Source: an uncultured Acidimicrobiaceae bacterium (GTDB lineage Bacteria; Actinomycetota; Acidimicrobiia; Spongiisociales; UBA5794). From it: 20,796 bases of DNA. The notes beneath the pieces were generated by a model, which made no database searches, had not been told where the DNA came from, and was given only the letters and a program-made list of their open reading frames with translations. The stretch is taken from assembly GCA_947258635.1 (NCBI GenBank), contig CAMYJM010000043.1, forward strand, positions 5,618 through 26,413, in the 5' to 3' direction. The position numbers and the translations under genes were made by a program. Positions 1 through 6,839 of the stretch are shown in pieces; positions within the stretch are counted from its first letter, which is position 1, and every line of letters begins with the position of its first letter.

Positions 1-1
1 C

Positions 2-283
2 AAGGAGCCGGGAATGCTCGAGAAGGTCAAAGTGGCCGCCGAGGAGATGGTCATCCTCTCGATCGAAATGGGCGGCTCGCTGAGCGGAGAGCATGGGGTC
101 GGCCTGGAGAAGCGCGACCTGATGAGCGAGGTGTACTCGCCGATCGATCTCGATGCCCAGGCCCGGTTGCGCGAAGCGTTTGACCCAGAGGGCATCCTCA
201 ACCCCGGCAAGATCCTCCCCGACGGCTCCCGCTGCTACGACTTCGGGCTCGTCGCCGAGCTCGAGCCCGGTTCGGCGGCATGA
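2..283 (+). CDS. glcD: Glycolate oxidase subunit GlcD, C-terminal end (partial)
   Basis: This is the last 93 codons of a gene entering from the left; its start lies outside the window. The frame is open from base 2. It carries the C-terminal signature of FAD-linked 2-hydroxyacid oxidases: SGEHGVGLEKRDLM, followed by FDPEGILNPGKILP near the end. In GlcD this C-terminal cap domain completes the substrate site next to the FAD. GlcD with GlcE and GlcF oxidises glycolate to glyoxylate and passes electrons towards the quinone pool at the membrane. The stop codon overlaps the glcE start (ATGA), and the order glcD-glcE-glcF supports the call. D-lactate dehydrogenases share this cap, so the exact hydroxyacid is not proven. 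Confidence 0.9.
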   Translation, partial: KEPGMLEKVKVAAEEMVILSIEMGGSLSGEHGVGLEKRDLMSEVYSPIDLDAQARLREAFDPEGILNPGKILPDGSRCYDFGLVAELEPGSAA

Positions 284-1380
284 CAGCTTCGGCCGTCGAC
301 CAGTGGCGGGCGGCGCCGCCGCCCGGGGTGGCGGCAGACACGCTCACGGTCGCCCCTCCCACCATCGACGCGGTTGCCGAGGTATTGGGCTGGGCGAGCA
401 CCGAGGGCCACCGGGTGCTGCCGTGGGGTGGCGGCACTCACATGGGGCCCGCAACCGGCGAGGCCCCCGACGTCGTCGTGCTGACGAGCGGACTGAACCG
501 GGTGGTCGATTGGCAGCCTGAGGACCTGACCCTCGTCGTCGAGGCGGGCGTCCCTGTTTCCGAGATCGAGGCCTCGTTGGCAGAACGCCGGCAGAGTGCC
601 GTGCTCGTCGAGCACCCCGCCGGATCCACCATCGGCGGCATGATCGCGGCCGGGGCCAGCGGCTACCGACGCCTGCGCTACGGGCCCACCCGCGACCGGA
701 TGCTCGAAGTGACGTTGGCCACCGGCGACGGCCGGGTGATCACCGCCGGCGGCCGGGTGGTCAAGAACGTCACCGGGTACGACATTCCCCGCCTCGCCTG
801 CGGATCGGAAGGATCGCTCGGTGTGATCGGCCAGGTGTGTTTGAAGCTGTGGCCGGTACCGGAGAGCTCGGCCAGCTTGGAGGTCGACGACGTCGCCACG
901 TTTGCCGGGCTCTACCGTCCGCTGGCGCTGCTCGAGACCGAAGCAGGCCTGACCGCCTACGTCACCGGCACCCCTGAGGAAGTCGCCGCCCAGGCCGCCG
1001 CGGTGGGCGCCCCCCCTCGCCCCGGCCTCGACTGGCCGGTCCCGCTCGGCGAAGCCAACCAGATCGAGCTGCGGGTGCCGGCAACGCTGGTCACGGCGGC
1101 CGTGGCGAACGTACGTGCCGCCGGCGCCACGGCGTTGCGGGCCCAACACGGTGTTGGGGTCGTCACCGCCGGATTCGGCGATTGGTCGACGCCGCGCCTC
1201 GACGAGCTACGGCAGTGGGCGGAAGCCAACGGCGGCGCCGCCGTTGTGGTGGCCGCCGAGTCGGCCGGTGTCGATCGCTGGGGGACGCCCCCGGGGTCGG
1301 CAGACCTGCAACGGCGGGTCAAGGAGGCGTTCGACCCGCTGCGGGTGATGGTCCCCGGCCGGCTGCCGGGAGGGGTTTGA
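280..1380 (+). CDS. glcE: Glycolate oxidase FAD-binding subunit GlcE
   Basis: A 366-residue flavoprotein subunit of the glycolate oxidase complex. It has a PCMH-type FAD-binding domain: a WGGGTHMG loop at about residues 49-56, a glycine-rich GSTIGGMIAAG stretch from 115, YGPTRDRMLEV at 134-144, and VKNVTGYDIPRL at 161-172 followed by GSEGSLGVI, which contact FAD in this family. The second half is poorly conserved, and the end (FDPLRVMVPGRLPGG) echoes the tail of GlcD. Length fits GlcE (about 350) rather than GlcD (about 500). The ATG overlaps the glcD stop by 4 nt, and the TGA overlaps the glcF ATG by one base, so the subunits are probably translationally coupled in one operon. Confidence 0.92.
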   Translation: MTASAVDQWRAAPPPGVAADTLTVAPPTIDAVAEVLGWASTEGHRVLPWGGGTHMGPATGEAPDVVVLTSGLNRVVDWQPEDLTLVVEAGVPVSEIEASLAERRQSAVLVEHPAGSTIGGMIAAGASGYRRLRYGPTRDRMLEVTLATGDGRVITAGGRVVKNVTGYDIPRLACGSEGSLGVIGQVCLKLWPVPESSASLEVDDVATFAGLYRPLALLETEAGLTAYVTGTPEEVAAQAAAVGAPPRPGLDWPVPLGEANQIELRVPATLVTAAVANVRAAGATALRAQHGVGVVTAGFGDWSTPRLDELRQWAEANGGAAVVVAAESAGVDRWGTPPGSADLQRRVKEAFDPLRVMVPGRLPGGV

Positions 1381-2603
1381 TGGGTTGGGAGACGGCGCAC
1401 GCCCCGCGCCAAGCCGAACTCGACGCATGTGTCACCTGTGGCCTGTGCCTGCCGCAGTGCCCCACCTTCCGTCTCACCGGCAGCGAGGCGGCCTCGCCCC
1501 GCGGCCGGTTGGCGGCGATGGCGGCGGTTGCCTCCGGAGTCGCCACGGTCGACGATCGGTTCGAGCAGATCATGGGCCTGTGTCTCCAATGCCGCGCCTG
1601 TGAACCGGTGTGCCCATCTGTGGTGCCTTTCGGGCGGGCGATGGAGGGTGCGCGTGCCGAGATTGCCGCGCAGCGTCCCGGCTCGGGGCGGAGGGTGCGG
1701 GCGCTGCTGCTGGGAAGGGGGCTGGGCTCCCGGCAGGCCATCCGGTTGGTCACGTTCTTCGCGGCGCTCAGCCAGCGGCTGCAACTCCACAGGCTGCCGC
1801 TGCGGCTAGTGGCACGGATCACGGGCTTGCGACGGATTCCCTTCACCGGCGGCTCGCACATCGGTGAGGCCCGGCCGGCGGCGGCTCCCCGCGTCGGCAC
1901 CGTGGCCCTGCTGGCCGGGTGCGTCCAGGACGCCTGGTTCGGCGCGGTCAACGAAGCCGCTCTGGAGTTGCTCACGGCTGCCGGCTACGACGTCACCGTG
2001 CCGGCGGCTCAGACCTGTTGCGGCGCGCTCGCCGCCCATGACGGGGCAGTGGCGGATGCCGAGCGATTGGCCTCAGTGAATGTGGATGCCTTCGCCGGCT
2101 TCGACCAGGTCGTCGCCACCGCCGCCGGGTGCAGCGCTCACCTGGCGGGTTACGGCGAGTGGACCTCGGGCGGCGACGAGATGGCCGGGCGGGTCGCCGA
2201 CGTCACGGTTGTGGTGGCCCGGGCGATAGCCGACGGCCGGCTGCCCGCGCTGCCCGCCCGCCATGCCAAGGTGGCAATGCAGGATCCCTGCCATCTGCGC
2301 CATGCCCAGCGAGTCACGGCCGAGCCCCGCCAGATTGTCATTGCCGCCGGCTACGAACCGGTCGAGATCGACGACACCGGCATGTGCTGCGGTGCCGCCG
2401 GCGTCTACATGTTGGCGCAGCCGGACACGTCGGATGAGCTGGGTCGCCGCAAGGCCGCCCAGGTGCGTGCCGTCGAGGCGTCGCTGGTCGCGTCGGCCAA
2501 CCCGGGCTGTGAGATGCAGCTGCGGGCGAACCTCGGTTCGGGCTACGACATCCGGCATCCCATCGAGATCTACGCAGAGGCCCTGCGTGGCGAATCAACC
2601 TGA
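1380..2603 (+). CDS. glcF: Glycolate oxidase iron-sulfur subunit GlcF
   Basis: A 407-residue iron-sulfur subunit. The ATG at 1380 is chosen because it shares a base with the glcE stop (TGATG) and the ferredoxin domain begins right after it; the frame is open further upstream, but only as an overlap with glcE. Two 4Fe-4S motifs are visible: CVTCGLCLPQCP (Cys17, 20, 23, 27) and CLQCRACEPVCP (Cys68, 71, 74, 78). Two CCG domains follow (Pfam CCG family), with Cys181 and CCG at 213-215, then DPCH at 302-305, CCGAAG at 336-341 and Cys377. These domains bind a further cluster and interact with quinone-linked partners in this family. It relays electrons from the GlcD/GlcE flavins. Organisation matches classic GlcF. 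Confidence 0.93.
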   Translation: MGWETAHAPRQAELDACVTCGLCLPQCPTFRLTGSEAASPRGRLAAMAAVASGVATVDDRFEQIMGLCLQCRACEPVCPSVVPFGRAMEGARAEIAAQRPGSGRRVRALLLGRGLGSRQAIRLVTFFAALSQRLQLHRLPLRLVARITGLRRIPFTGGSHIGEARPAAAPRVGTVALLAGCVQDAWFGAVNEAALELLTAAGYDVTVPAAQTCCGALAAHDGAVADAERLASVNVDAFAGFDQVVATAAGCSAHLAGYGEWTSGGDEMAGRVADVTVVVARAIADGRLPALPARHAKVAMQDPCHLRHAQRVTAEPRQIVIAAGYEPVEIDDTGMCCGAAGVYMLAQPDTSDELGRRKAAQVRAVEASLVASANPGCEMQLRANLGSGYDIRHPIEIYAEALRGEST

Positions 2604-3555
2604 AGCCACGAAGCCGCGAGGCTCGCCGCGCTGCAAAGTGTGCCGATCGGACGAGATCACGGTGCGCTCACTCACCCGGCAGGCGCAAGGTCGATCGAGG
2701 ACTCTTCCATTTCACTTCTGTTCCCGGTGCGGGTTCATCTTCAGCCCCAGGAACAGCGTGATCTACAAGGAGGACGGATCCACTTTCGGGGCCACATCGG
2801 ATCCCGAGGTGTCGTTGCGCACCGGCGATGGCCTCCGTCGAGGTCGTGAGTTCTACATGGTCGAGACGGCGATTGAGATCCTGGGCCGTCCAGATCTCGA
2901 AGTGCTTTTCTATGGTTCCGGTCTCAGCCGTGACCACCTGTTGGCGCGGGACCTGCCGCAGGTCGCGACCAGCCACCTGGCCGACCTATTCAATTACCAG
3001 GCCACCGACGTTTTTGTCCCGCTCGACTCCCCGCGACAATTCGATGTGGTCATCTGTTGCGAGGTGGTGGAGCACTTCGAGCGGCCCCGACGCGATTTCC
3101 GGACGTTACTCAAGTTCGCCAAACCGGATGGCATCGTGGTTTGCTCAACAAGCATCAGCGATGGCGCGGCGGTGGAGAAACTCGACTATCCGTGGATTCC
3201 CGGACACACCTCGTACTACAGCGGGGCGTCCCTCATCGATATTGCTCGGCAGAACCGACAGTTCTGCGACTTCCGGCTTCCGGAATGTGCGCTGGGTGAG
3301 CCGGGCCCGCGCAAACGGTATGTGTTCTTCTTCCAGGATCGCAACACCCAGAAGCTCATCGCGGAGGCGTTTTCCCGTATTCCGTTTGCCTACTCCGAGA
3401 CGGCGCAGGAGCGGCGGCGGCGGGCTCGGCAGGCGGCAGCAGAAGCCGCCAGGTTCAGTGATGTCATCCATACCACCAGGGAATGGGGCCGACATGCCTG
3501 GAAATGGCGCCTCACGCGGATCAAGCGCCGCCTCGGGTCATGGCGCCAGCGGTAG
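2587..3555 (+). CDS. Zinc-ribbon class I SAM-dependent methyltransferase
   Basis: A 322-residue protein starting at GTG 2587, inside the end of glcF (17 nt overlap). AGAGG at 2576-2580 sits 6 nt upstream. The frame is open far upstream, but only as a glcF shadow. Cys16-x2-Cys19 and Cys45-x2-Cys48 form an N-terminal zinc ribbon. A class I methyltransferase fold follows: LEVLFYGSGLSRD at about 104-116 is a degenerate motif I, and FDVVICCEVVEHFERP at 152-167 is the motif II/post-II signature of Methyltransf_11/23 proteins. The C-terminus is basic and Arg-rich (276-322). The substrate is unknown; ribbon-plus-methyltransferase proteins often sit in glycan or lipid tailoring clusters, and none is visible here. 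Its DNA looks less GC-rich by eye than glcDEF, hinting at separate ancestry. Confidence 0.75.
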   Translation: MANQPEATKPRGSPRCKVCRSDEITVRSLTRQAQGRSRTLPFHFCSRCGFIFSPRNSVIYKEDGSTFGATSDPEVSLRTGDGLRRGREFYMVETAIEILGRPDLEVLFYGSGLSRDHLLARDLPQVATSHLADLFNYQATDVFVPLDSPRQFDVVICCEVVEHFERPRRDFRTLLKFAKPDGIVVCSTSISDGAAVEKLDYPWIPGHTSYYSGASLIDIARQNRQFCDFRLPECALGEPGPRKRYVFFFQDRNTQKLIAEAFSRIPFAYSETAQERRRRARQAAAEAARFSDVIHTTREWGRHAWKWRLTRIKRRLGSWRQR

Positions 3556-3597
3556 GTAGCCCCGCGGGAGTAGTCGCGAGCGTAGCTGTAGGTGCGT

Positions 3598-4461
3598 CTA
3601 GAGCGCCTTCTCGAAGAGGAGGAGGCGCTCGATCTCGAAGCCGGCCGCCACCGCGGCTTCCTCGAGCCAGGGCACGGACGGCATCATGACCTCGAGCGCC
3701 GAAGCCCCGTCGGAGACCGCCACCTCGAGTAGAGCGTCGAAGTGGGCGCGGGCCCGGTCGGGAGTGGTCTGGGTCCACCCGACTTCGAGGCGATTGTCGC
3801 GGGGCGCCCCGACGGCCCATCCCGTCGGTCCGGCGAGCAGCGCCCCATGCTCGGCGGCCCGCTCCAGATCCGCGATGTGGAGACGGCGGCACTGCCAGGA
3901 GACCGCCATCATGCCGCGGGCGGCCCGGCTCAGCTCGCCGCCGGACCACGCCAGAAATGCCGGGCCCACCTCGCCCGCTCCCGAGCGTTGCAGCGGCTCG
4001 TCCGCCCGCCCGCCGCGGGCCGTGGCGGCCACCCGACCGGAGTGTTTCGTGGTCTGGAACGCCCGGAGCCAGGTGGTCGTCTCGCGAAATCCGACATGCC
4101 GGATCTGGTCTCGCGCCGCTTCGTTCCAATCCTCGATCATCAGCAGCGCCACCTTGGCCTCCTGCTGGGCGCCCCACTGTTGCAGGCTCGTCCCCAGCTC
4201 AGATGCGATGCCACGGCGCCGCCAATCGGGATGGACCCGGATCCCCTGGAGCCAGAGCTCGTCGGGTGAGAGCAGCACGCCGCGAGCCACGGCGATGGGC
4301 TCATCGGTGTCGTCGGCGGCGACGAGGACGCGCGATTGGGGATGGGCCAGCCAGCGATCGAACGAATCCACCACGTAGTCGCCCCACGCAAAGGTGTGGG
4401 TCGTCCAGGGCGCCAACATCTCCTTGTCCGACGCCCGGGCCTCGCGCAGCGAATACTCCAT
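3598..4461 (-). CDS. GNAT family N-acetyltransferase
   Basis: A 287-residue protein with one clear acetyl-CoA-binding motif A, GIRVHPDWRRRGIASEL at residues 73-89, where the RRRGIA loop would hold the pyrophosphate. The preceding strand (ELWLQGIRV) and the following VALLMIEDWNEAA match the GNAT fold. The remaining half (about 150-287) is not recognisable by motif but ends FEIERLLLFEKAL, like the last strand of a GNAT domain, so this may be a two-domain GNAT with a degenerate second copy. The substrate cannot be read from sequence. It lies 27 nt downstream of the hydrolase on the same strand. A TATCCT box ends 6 nt before the ATG and there is no good ribosome binding site, so it may also be made from a leaderless transcript. 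Confidence 0.85.
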   Translation of the reverse strand: MEYSLREARASDKEMLAPWTTHTFAWGDYVVDSFDRWLAHPQSRVLVAADDTDEPIAVARGVLLSPDELWLQGIRVHPDWRRRGIASELGTSLQQWGAQQEAKVALLMIEDWNEAARDQIRHVGFRETTTWLRAFQTTKHSGRVAATARGGRADEPLQRSGAGEVGPAFLAWSGGELSRAARGMMAVSWQCRRLHIADLERAAEHGALLAGPTGWAVGAPRDNRLEVGWTQTTPDRARAHFDALLEVAVSDGASALEVMMPSVPWLEEAAVAAGFEIERLLLFEKAL

Positions 4462-4467
4462 ACCTCA

Positions 4468-4473
4468 AGGATA
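4468..4473 (-). promoter_or_regulatory. Candidate -10 box of a leaderless GNAT promoter
   Basis: On the minus strand TATCCT is followed by 6 nt and then the GNAT ATG. A TAnnnT hexamer 6-7 nt before the start codon is the usual layout for leaderless transcripts in actinobacteria. No -35 box is clear. This is inference from spacing only. Confidence 0.35.
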
Positions 4474-4488
4474 CGGGCGAGTCGGGGG

Positions 4489-5373
4489 TCAGACGGCGGG
4501 AACTGCGGTCCCCATCCAGTCGCGGAATATGTCCATTGTGCGGACGGGCAATTCCAGCTGGGGAATGTGGCCGGCATCCGGGATGGGGGCGAACCTCCAG
4601 TCGGGCCGCTCCGCGGCCAGCCACTCGGCGCCCTCGAAATGCACGATCTCGTCGAGCATCCCGTGGACCAGCAGCGTCGGCGCCGCGATTCGATGGACCA
4701 TGTCGCGAAAGCGCCGCCGCCGGCTCAGAGTGGCGGTGATCGACCGGATCGCCTCACAGTAGGCCTCAGGCGCCCACTCCATCGTGTCGCGCAGCCGGGT
4801 CATCTCGATGGTATTGGCCTGGGTCGTGGCGTTGATCCGGTTGGGGCGGGCGGTGAGGATTCTCCACGTGGCGTCGACGCGTTCTTCGGGCGTGCCCGAG
4901 GCGGCAAACCGGCGGACGGCCTCCTCGCCGAGCCACGGCAAGACGGGGAGCCCGAGACGCGCCACCGTGATGCGGTTGACGTTCTTGATGGACCGCATCG
5001 GCAGTGCCGGGTCGAGGAGCACCAGCCCGTCAATCAGTTGGGGATGGTGGGCTGCCAGGAGCATCGCGATCAACCCGCCCATCGAGTTGCCGAACAGCAG
5101 GGCACGGCCGCCGGCGACTTCCTCGATGAAGCGAACCAGGAGGGCAACCTGGGACTTCAGCGAGGCGCTGTGGCTACCGAGGGGGGTGAGGCCGAAGCCG
5201 CGCAGATCGACCGCATACGGGCGATAGTCCCCCGCCAGATCGGGCCCGACCAGTTCCCAATTGAGGTGAGAACCTCCCAGCCCATGGACCATGACGATTG
5301 CCGGGCCCGTTCCGCCGTGATCGATGTAGTGCACCGGGCCGTCGATATCAGCAATCTGCGATGTCCGCTCCAT
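4489..5373 (-). CDS. Alpha/beta-fold hydrolase
   Basis: A 294-residue alpha/beta hydrolase with a complete catalytic set. HGLGG at 30-34 is the oxyanion-hole HG motif, GNSMGG at 95-100 carries the nucleophile Ser97, HGMLDE at 237-242 supplies Asp241, and DAGHIPQLE at 266-274 supplies His269. Residues from about 125 to 220 form a helical lid. There is no signal peptide, so it is probably cytosolic. Family relatives include esterases, C-C bond hydrolases of aromatic meta-cleavage pathways and haloperoxidase-like enzymes; Ser as nucleophile argues against a haloalkane dehalogenase (Asp). It is divergent from the SDR gene and is followed at 27 nt by the GNAT gene. The substrate is undetermined. 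Confidence 0.88.
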   Translation of the reverse strand: MERTSQIADIDGPVHYIDHGGTGPAIVMVHGLGGSHLNWELVGPDLAGDYRPYAVDLRGFGLTPLGSHSASLKSQVALLVRFIEEVAGGRALLFGNSMGGLIAMLLAAHHPQLIDGLVLLDPALPMRSIKNVNRITVARLGLPVLPWLGEEAVRRFAASGTPEERVDATWRILTARPNRINATTQANTIEMTRLRDTMEWAPEAYCEAIRSITATLSRRRRFRDMVHRIAAPTLLVHGMLDEIVHFEGAEWLAAERPDWRFAPIPDAGHIPQLELPVRTMDIFRDWMGTAVPAV

Positions 5374-5398
5374 TGGGCTAGGAGCGTAATCTCAATGG
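5370..5398. promoter_or_regulatory. Inverted repeat in the hydrolase/SDR divergent gap
   Basis: CCATTG (5370-5375) and CAATGG (5393-5398) are perfect 6-bp inverted arms separated by 17 nt. The left arm includes the hydrolase start codon. The position suits an operator shared by two divergent genes, but arms this short can arise by chance. Confidence 0.25.
5383..5388 (-). promoter_or_regulatory. Candidate -10 box for the hydrolase gene
   Basis: TACGCT on the minus strand, 9 nt before the hydrolase ATG, fits the actinobacterial TAnnnT pattern. There is no Shine-Dalgarno in between, which suggests a leaderless or near-leaderless transcript. Weak evidence. Confidence 0.25.
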
Positions 5399-5429
5399 TG
5401 GAGGAAATGGTTTCAAAGTATCGATCGAC

Positions 5430-5435
5430 AAGGAG
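5430..5435 (+). promoter_or_regulatory. Ribosome binding site of the SDR gene
   Basis: AAGGAG ends 5 nt before ATG 5441, which fixes that start. It is one of the few strong Shine-Dalgarno sites in the window. Confidence 0.7.
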
Positions 5436-5440
5436 ATGTC

Positions 5441-6196
5441 ATGGACATTGCCGGTAGCTCGGCCATTGTGACCGGTGGGGCCTCAGGCCTGGGAGCGGCG
5501 ACGGCCCGGCGCCTTGCGGCCGGCGGGGCGCATGTGGTCATCCTCGACGTGCAGGACGGCCAGGAGCTGGCCAAGGAGCTCGGCGGAGCCGCGGTTCAGG
5601 CCGACGTGACCATCGAGCCGGAGGTGGCGGTGGCGGTCGAGGCCGCCTCGGACATGGGCCCGCTGCGCGTTCTCGTCAACTGTGCCGGTATTGGCACGCC
5701 GGCCCGCACCATCAGCCGGGATGGTACGCCGCACGATCTGCAGCACTTCCAGAGAGTCATCGGCATCAACCTGGTGGGAACCTTCAACTGCATTCGGATG
5801 GCGGCGGTGGCCATGGCCCAAACCGAACCACTCGAGGGCGGCAGCCGCGGCGCCATCGTCAACACCGCGTCGGTGGCGGCCTTCGATGGCCAGATCGGCC
5901 AGGCGGCCTACTCGGCGTCGAAAGGCGGCGTTGTTGGGATGACCCTGCCCGTGGCGCGCGATCTCGCCTCCGTCGGGATCCGGGTCAACACCATCGCCCC
6001 CGGCATCATCGACACCCCGATGCTGGCCGGGCTGCCGGAAGCCGCCCGGGAGTCTCTCGGTGAGCAGGTGCTCAACCCGAAGCGGCTCGGCACGCCCGAT
6101 GAGTACGCCGACCTGGCCCTCTTCCTGATCACGCACGACTACATGAACGGCGAGAGCGTCCGGATGGATGGTGGCATCCGCATGGCGCCCAAGTGA
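5441..6196 (+). CDS. SDR-family NAD(P)-dependent dehydrogenase (3-hydroxyacyl-CoA dehydrogenase type II-like)
   Basis: A 251-residue classical short-chain dehydrogenase. TGGASGLG at 11-18 is the dinucleotide-binding loop and Asp36 (VILDV) after beta-2 favours NAD over NADP. NCAGI lies at 80-84, and the catalytic Asn110, Ser144, Tyr157 and Lys161 (YSASK) are all present. The sequence most resembles the HSD17B10/3-hydroxy-2-methylbutyryl-CoA dehydrogenase group: the spacing up to AQTEP at 126-130, the NTASVAAFDGQIGQAAYSAS stretch, and the PKRLGTPDEYADLA end are typical. A role in beta-oxidation or branched-chain amino acid breakdown is therefore likely but inferred. The start is fixed by AAGGAG. 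Its stop overlaps the next gene's GTG start by 4 nt. Confidence 0.88.
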   Translation: MDIAGSSAIVTGGASGLGAATARRLAAGGAHVVILDVQDGQELAKELGGAAVQADVTIEPEVAVAVEAASDMGPLRVLVNCAGIGTPARTISRDGTPHDLQHFQRVIGINLVGTFNCIRMAAVAMAQTEPLEGGSRGAIVNTASVAAFDGQIGQAAYSASKGGVVGMTLPVARDLASVGIRVNTIAPGIIDTPMLAGLPEAARESLGEQVLNPKRLGTPDEYADLALFLITHDYMNGESVRMDGGIRMAPK

Positions 6197-6780
6197 GCCG
6201 CCCGGTTGGGGTGATCCTGGCTGCCGGCTCGGCGAGACGGATGGGCCGACCGAAGCAGCTGCTCCCGTACCGGGATACGACGGTCCTTGGTTCGGTGATC
6301 AATGCCGCCCGGCGATCACGGCTGGAACGGGTGATCCTGGTGCTCGGGGCTTACGGCGACGAGGTGGGCGCGGCAGTCGATACCGATGGGGTCGAGGTGG
6401 TTCACAATCCCGCGCCGGAACGGGGCAACTTGAGTTCGCTGCTCGTCGCCGCCACCCAGCTCGCTTATCGGCCCGTGCTGCTGCTCATGGGGGACATGCC
6501 GGGCATCGAGCCGGCCGTAATCGACGCCCATCTCGATGCCTGGGACGAGTCGCCGGCACCCGTGCGGATCACGGGCTACAGCGACACCGCCGGCCATCCC
6601 CTCATGCTGTCACCCGAAGTCGTGGGCACGCTCTCGGAGTTGGACGGTCCCAAGCCGCTGTGGGCGCTGACCCGGGAGGCGACCACCGAGGTCCTGGCGG
6701 TGGCACAGCCCATGCCGGTCGACGTGGACACGCCCGAGGACTACGGAGAGGCGCTGGCCCGGGATTCCCTCGAATCGTGA
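6193..6780 (+). CDS. MocA/MobA-like NTP transferase (possible molybdenum cofactor cytidylyltransferase)
   Basis: A 195-residue nucleotidyltransferase of the NTP_transf_3 (MobA-like) fold. LAAGSARRMGRPK at 9-21 is the nucleotide-binding signature, with the MGRPKQLLP wording typical of MocA/PucB/CoxI-like enzymes. GDMPGI at 100-105 holds the metal-binding Asp, GHP at 134-136 and DVDTPEDY at 177-184 are further family marks. MocA adds CMP to molybdopterin for xanthine-dehydrogenase-type enzymes; that specificity is inferred. The GTG start overlaps the SDR stop (GTGA), so it is translationally coupled to a gene with no obvious link to cofactor synthesis. No xanthine dehydrogenase-family gene is in the window. 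A sugar or 2-phospholactate nucleotidyltransferase is less likely from the motif. Confidence 0.75.
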   Translation: MSRPVGVILAAGSARRMGRPKQLLPYRDTTVLGSVINAARRSRLERVILVLGAYGDEVGAAVDTDGVEVVHNPAPERGNLSSLLVAATQLAYRPVLLLMGDMPGIEPAVIDAHLDAWDESPAPVRITGYSDTAGHPLMLSPEVVGTLSELDGPKPLWALTREATTEVLAVAQPMPVDVDTPEDYGEALARDSLES

Positions 6781-6839
6781 AGCCGGTCGGCCCGGCGTCC
6801 GATGGGTAATTGAAACTGGATGTCGAAGGAATCGTGGTG

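Noticed and set aside
235..1149. 304-codon minus-strand frame opposite glcE
   Set aside because: A shadow of glcE with biased Gly/Arg/Asp/His composition and no motif.
3556..3597. CCCGCGGG and nearby GTAG repeats between the methyltransferase and GNAT stops as a bidirectional terminator
   Set aside because: An 8-bp palindrome without a loop or T-tract does not make a convincing terminator.
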